A model generated the notes under the pieces. That model saw only the letters and a program-made list of their open reading frames with translations. It searched no databases and was not told the origin of the DNA. This document shows, one piece after another, positions 18,406 through 21,065 of a stretch of 21,065 nucleotides of DNA. The stretch comes from a virus. A program made the position numbers and the translations under genes. How positions within the stretch are numbered: position 1 is the stretch's first letter; the number at the start of each line of letters is the position of its first letter. The stretch is taken from positions 1 through 21,065 of IMG/VR virus record IMGVR_UViG_3300021437_000100; one strand, given 5' to 3'.

Positions 18406-18603
18406 TCAGATTGGTGTTGGTAAATGAACCACTTCTACATCTGTCCAATCAGACCAATGCCCATTATTGATATATTCTCTATATTGAAGTTTACTCGGTG
18501 GTGTTGCAGATAGTATCCGATGCCGCCATTCACCCATAGACTCATCTGGGTCTTTTGGGTATTTTGGTGGATCGTAGACTACTCTACGGATTTCAAAGTT
18601 CAT
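18406..18603 (-). CDS. Small hypothetical protein
   Basis: A 65-residue protein starting MNFEIRRVVYDPPKYPKDPD at 18603, overlapping the end of the macro-domain gene by 11 bases. It contains GEWRHRILSATPPSKLQYRE and HWSDWTDVEVVHLP. The W-x-D-W and PP motifs give no known family. Last gene before the next promoter. Confidence 0.65.
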   Translation of the reverse strand: MNFEIRRVVYDPPKYPKDPDESMGEWRHRILSATPPSKLQYREYINNGHWSDWTDVEVVHLPTPI

Positions 18604-19060
18604 ATTTCCAAACCGTCAAGTCTTTAAATGAATACTCATCCATAACAGATGAAATAATAGCTGCTATGACTGCTCGGTTTCCACCGCCAAGTCCCGCGCC
18701 AATCATATCTGGTACGTGAACAGAAAGACCATTATTAACAGCAAACTGGATCACTTTTCTGAAACACGTATCAATGGCATCATAAGACACATATCGCTGT
18801 GGAGATTTTCCGTATGTGGCTTGTGTTATAGCTGATGCGATCCATTCGCCCTTTGGTGCTTGATACCAAGAAACAATACCAACTTTAGACAAATATGCGG
18901 TTGAATTTAAATCGTCAATATATTTCCTGTATACATCCGGGTGTTTTTCTCGGATTTGCTTTGCTACACCGGAACCCATAGCACCTTGGGCATTACATCC
19001 GTGTACAATAATATTCCCGCCAACACATTGATCGAGAATATTTCCATCGCGAAACATCAT
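18593..19060 (-). CDS. Macro-domain protein (ADP-ribose 1''-phosphate phosphatase-like)
   Basis: A 155-residue single macro domain; ATG 19060 (or the next ATG 19057) follows AAGGGTGAAAT. Signatures: GNIIVHGCNAQGAMGSGVAK (15-34), the ADP-ribose binding loop, VGIVSWYQAP, and VPDMIGAGLGGGNRAVI. The GCNAQGxMGSGVA form is close to the Poa1p-like/Appr-1''-P processing group, which removes the phosphate from ADP-ribose 1''-phosphate; other macro domains remove ADP-ribose from proteins or nucleic acids. Its place near a NAMPT gene fits NAD/ADP-ribose metabolism. Confidence 0.9.
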   Translation of the reverse strand: MMFRDGNILDQCVGGNIIVHGCNAQGAMGSGVAKQIREKHPDVYRKYIDDLNSTAYLSKVGIVSWYQAPKGEWIASAITQATYGKSPQRYVSYDAIDTCFRKVIQFAVNNGLSVHVPDMIGAGLGGGNRAVIAAIISSVMDEYSFKDLTVWKYEL

Positions 19061-19236
19061 ATTTCACCCTTCACAGTTTTAATATATTGAGCTAATTCAT
19101 CACATAACTGATCTGCTTTGACTATTTCCCGAGAAATATCTGGTTCAAGATTGCCGTATTTGATTCTAACTAGAGCTGTCATTGTAGCAAAACTCAATAA
19201 AATGTCTTCAGCTCTTTCTTTTAGATCATATGTCAT
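19057..19236 (-). CDS. 59-residue helical protein
   Basis: ATG 19236 overlaps the upstream stop (ATGA) and its stop overlaps the macro-domain start. Sequence: MTYDLKERAEDILLSFATMT, ALVRIKYGNLEPDISREIVK, then ADQLCDELAQYIKTVKGEI. Entirely helical, could be a helical-bundle partner of a neighbour. No family recognised. Confidence 0.65.
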   Translation of the reverse strand: MTYDLKERAEDILLSFATMTALVRIKYGNLEPDISREIVKADQLCDELAQYIKTVKGEI

Positions 19237-19715
19237 ATAACTCTATCCTTAAGCCAAGAAATCATAGTATCAATATCATTAACTAGTTGAAGATTAAAGC
19301 GGTCACAAACCATTTCGACATTACCTTTTCTCCAAAATCCGTCAGGACAACAAACACAAATTTGTTTATTCCTATATTCAGAATTACCTGCAATTAAACC
19401 AAGCTCCAATAGTGTAATAGGCGCTTGTGTTTTTGGGTCGAAATAGAACACAACAATATCACAGTAATCAAGTAGGTGATCCATTTCCCACGTGACCTGC
19501 TCGTTGAAGTTCTTGTCGTTAATACTTTGTGTCCAAGAACTATCCCAGTCGTCTCTTCGTGGGTTAAAAATATTCACCTGACAGTCTTTAAGTTCTCTTG
19601 CAATTCTTTCTTGCCAGTTCTCGGCTTTACCCATTTCAATGGAACCAGCGAGAAAAATATTTTTACCAAGCAAATACGTTCTTTGGTATCTTAGCGGTGC
19701 TTTAATTTCAAACAT
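19233..19715 (-). CDS. Nucleoside 2-deoxyribosyltransferase-like protein
   Basis: A 160-residue protein. The start MFEIKAPLRYQ at 19715 follows TGGAAACCAA; a longer frame would run inside the upstream gene. Motifs: IFLAGSIEMG (20-29), NPRRDDWDSSW (51-61), EQVTWEMDHL, CDIVVFYFDP and APITLLELGL with the likely catalytic E104. The order matches the phage/bacterial nucleoside 2-deoxyribosyltransferase-like family, which shares its fold with TIR/NAD-cleaving proteins. The activity may be deoxyribosyl transfer, base release or another N-glycosidic reaction; not resolvable here. Confidence 0.85.
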   Translation of the reverse strand: MFEIKAPLRYQRTYLLGKNIFLAGSIEMGKAENWQERIARELKDCQVNIFNPRRDDWDSSWTQSINDKNFNEQVTWEMDHLLDYCDIVVFYFDPKTQAPITLLELGLIAGNSEYRNKQICVCCPDGFWRKGNVEMVCDRFNLQLVNDIDTMISWLKDRVI

Positions 19716-20040
19716 TTGGTTTCCACATCTTTGCAAATTTAATAACGTTTGGATATTCGGTTCTCGGGCAGACCACAGCACATGATTTTTCTCCACCAAG
19801 TGTTGAATTTTCATGTGCCAAGAATACATTTGGCAGTTCTACTATTTTAGTAAATTCTTTTCGATTTACTTTCACAACAACCTTCTTAAAACTATTCAAC
19901 AACCAAATATTATAGTCTGGTGTTAAACCTTCTCCATGACGGTTGTAAAACTGTAAGTGAGCACCAAGGACTGCATGAGCCACTAAAGTAGGAACCATGA
20001 AATCTGGTACTTCATCGAGAACTGCAATGTAGAGTTTCAT
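19708..20040 (-). CDS. Possible PTH2-like (peptidyl-tRNA hydrolase fold) protein
   Basis: A 110-residue protein, ATG 20040. It begins MKLYIAVLDEVPDFMVPTLV with AHAVLGAHLQF, then KKVVVKVNRKEFTKI and ENSTLGGEKSCAVVCPR, ending in FAKMWKPNV. The start (YIAVLDEVP), the A-H-A helix, the KxVVKVNxxE strand-helix and the late ENSTLGGE/PR loop resemble the PTH2-type proteins seen in some T4-like phages. The match is from memory and moderate; peptidyl-tRNA hydrolase activity is not certain. Confidence 0.55.
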   Translation of the reverse strand: MKLYIAVLDEVPDFMVPTLVAHAVLGAHLQFYNRHGEGLTPDYNIWLLNSFKKVVVKVNRKEFTKIVELPNVFLAHENSTLGGEKSCAVVCPRTEYPNVIKFAKMWKPNV

Positions 20041-20327
20041 TTATTGGGCCATTCTAGTTTTCTGCCATCTGCATAAGGTATAGTTGTTGTAAATGTATCT
20101 GCTTTTAATTTATTAAGCTGTTCGAGTGTATATTTCCGTGGAATGCCTTCATGTGAGATTCTATATCCGGCTTTCCATGTATAGCGACCGAAAGAACCAG
20201 CTTTAACTCTCTTCATCTTCTTTAGAGTTCCGCTACCCTTAATTGTATACAATTCTTTCTCAACGACATCCCAGTAATAACCGGGATATTTTGTGAGTAC
20301 AAGATTACCAGAAGGAAACTGAATCAT
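20037..20327 (-). CDS. Hypothetical phage protein with PGYYWDV block
   Basis: A 96-residue protein. Start ATG 20327 is chosen over an ATG four codons earlier because GGAAGAG lies four bases ahead and the ATG overlaps the upstream stop (ATGA). Blocks: MIQFPSGNLVLTKYPGYYWD, VEKELYTIKGSGTLKKMK, YRISHEGIPRKYTLEQL, and a C-terminal PYADGRKLEWPNK. The 'GYYW...KLYSxKxxGxLKxxK ... GYxxSxxGxxRxYxxxxL' pattern resembles the DNA-contacting segment of NUMOD/HNH-associated phage proteins, but there is no nuclease motif. Function unknown. Confidence 0.68.
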   Translation of the reverse strand: MIQFPSGNLVLTKYPGYYWDVVEKELYTIKGSGTLKKMKRVKAGSFGRYTWKAGYRISHEGIPRKYTLEQLNKLKADTFTTTIPYADGRKLEWPNK

Positions 20328-20572
20328 AATCTCTTCCATTGCACATCAATGGTTTTAGAAAACGTAACATTTAGTTTTGTTACTTCATATGCTCTAAAAT
20401 GAACATCGCGCTCGGCAAAAAGTTTACACTGATTCACAAATTCTGCTTCAGTCATTATTTCCATAACAACATCAACTTCTTCTGTGTAAGCTGGATATCC
20501 ATGACCTGGCCAGTTACGGCTAGTTTCATCACCTTCGTGATTAATTGTGCGTTTATAAACAATCAAATACAT
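20324..20572 (-). CDS. Hypothetical protein
   Basis: An 82-residue protein starting MYLIVYKRTINHEGDETSRN at 20572, two bases after the previous stop. It has a beta start, an HGYPAYTEEVDVVMEIMTEA segment and a final VTKLNVTFSKTIDVQWKRL strand. Its last codons carry the ribosome binding site for the next gene. No Shine-Dalgarno of its own; likely coupled. No family recognised. Confidence 0.7.
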   Translation of the reverse strand: MYLIVYKRTINHEGDETSRNWPGHGYPAYTEEVDVVMEIMTEAEFVNQCKLFAERDVHFRAYEVTKLNVTFSKTIDVQWKRL

Positions 20573-20574
20573 AA

Positions 20575-20886
20575 TTAAAAAGGAATATCATCGTCCCATT
20601 CTTCGGGAATTGAAAAATCTTCTTTGGGTGCTATATACGCGGGATTCCAGAAATTATTAAAAACATCATTATAATCCCCGCGTAGTCTATCTTGATCATC
20701 GCTTAATACTTTAACACCACCAAAAGAATCACCAGTAGCATTAACTGTTATTGTTCCATCATTAAAATGACCATCCCAATAACCATTAATCACGTGAAAA
20801 TCAAATCTATTATAAGAAAGATCTTTATCAACCGATACTAAAAGTGTTGGTCCGTCGGTGGTACCAAGCATTAAACGCATTTTCAT
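20575..20886 (-). CDS. Hypothetical acidic protein
   Basis: A 103-residue protein; ATG 20886 (ATG 20880 is the alternative) overlaps the upstream nadV-like stop as ATGA. It has a strand-rich middle (TLLVSVDKDLSYNRFDFHVI and DGTITVNATGDSFGGVKVLS) and an acidic C-terminus EEWDDDIPF. The acidic W-DDDIPF end resembles the tail seen on single-stranded-DNA-binding proteins, but the rest shows no OB-fold signature that I can confirm. Function unknown. Confidence 0.7.
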   Translation of the reverse strand: MKMRLMLGTTDGPTLLVSVDKDLSYNRFDFHVINGYWDGHFNDGTITVNATGDSFGGVKVLSDDQDRLRGDYNDVFNNFWNPAYIAPKEDFSIPEEWDDDIPF

Positions 20887-21065
20887 TTGTTAGAGTTAGC
20901 TCGAACTTCATCAAAAGTTTGAGTGAATGTTACCTTACCGTTTTCAAAATAAGTCACCATTGCATCCTTCCAATCAAATCCCTTATCAGACCAGTTTGCG
21001 GGGCGGTTTACTGAAGTTTGATATTCACCACCGCTAGTCCAAAGTTGCACACGACCCTTCTTCGA
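20883..21065 (-). CDS. nadV: Nicotinamide phosphoribosyltransferase, C-terminal part (5' end outside the window)
   Basis: The frame enters at 21065 and runs 60 codons to a TGA at 20883. It reads SKKGRVQLWTSGGEYQTSVN near the start and TYFENGKVTFTQTFDEVRAN at the end. The C-terminus of NAMPT/NadV has the same SKKGR... strand and ...FKNGKVTKSYSFDEIRxN end in animals, so this is a NadV. The enzyme joins nicotinamide and PRPP to give NMN for NAD salvage and is known in KVP40-like and other phages. Catalytic residues lie outside the window. Its stop overlaps the next start. Confidence 0.85.
   Translation of the reverse strand, partial: SKKGRVQLWTSGGEYQTSVNRPANWSDKGFDWKDAMVTYFENGKVTFTQTFDEVRANSNK

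Noticed and set aside
1-21065. Search for tRNA genes, CRISPR arrays, insertion sequences, integrase or attachment sites
   Set aside because: No cloverleaf with a CCA-type end, no regularly spaced repeats, no transposase or integrase motifs were seen by eye on either strand.

Overview
The window looks like a piece of a lytic, T4-superfamily myovirus genome (Caudoviricetes), probably infecting a proteobacterium. The evidence is a set of T4-type DNA-metabolism genes: a gp30-type DNA ligase with the T4 N-terminal domain, an Rnh-type 5' nuclease, a DsbA-like DNA-binding protein, a T4 Rnl1-type RNA ligase and a phage dCMP deaminase. With them come a PhoH-like ATPase, a GH19 endolysin and the C-terminus of a NAMPT/NadV enzyme. 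Every supported gene is on the minus strand, so transcription runs from position 21065 towards 1. Genes are tightly packed and many junctions are ATGA, TGATG or TAATG overlaps. I found no tRNA, rRNA, CRISPR array, insertion sequence or integrase, and no gene-free stretch over 300 bases.

Layout in transcription order. (a) 21065-18406: C-terminus of nicotinamide phosphoribosyltransferase, several small unknowns, a possible PTH2-like protein, a nucleoside 2-deoxyribosyltransferase-like protein and a macro domain, i.e. a NAD/ADP-ribose-flavoured cluster. (b) 18354-16641: short operons of unknown genes, each with its own promoter. (c) 16586-13697: RNA ligase and a metallophosphoesterase with small companions. 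(d) 13642-9553: small genes, DNA ligase, an SH3-fold protein, DsbA-like protein, a 5'-nucleotidase and a small membrane protein. (e) 9498-5832: a large unknown protein, RNase H/5' nuclease, a stand-alone relative of the ligase N-terminal domain and dCMP deaminase, closed by a strong intrinsic terminator. (f) 5767-4051: FmdB zinc ribbon, PhoH and endolysin, closed by a second terminator-like hairpin. (g) 3962-3150: PD-(D/E)XK nuclease and a frameshifted small gene. (h) 3124-1: about fourteen tiny genes, visibly more GC-rich than the rest, including zinc-binding-looking proteins, membrane miniproteins and internal paralogues; this looks like an accessory module.

The most striking non-coding feature is a promoter cassette, TTTACT-N17-TATAAT, found seven times on the minus strand with exactly the same spacing and a conserved TTTATT-like start to the spacer. 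In six of the seven the -35 begins at the base directly after the upstream stop codon. Two of the seven sit so close to the downstream start codon that leaderless mRNAs are predicted. The genes together suggest early/middle functions: nucleotide supply, DNA replication and repair, RNA repair, NAD salvage and host interaction. Product names come from recognition of protein motifs, not from a search.
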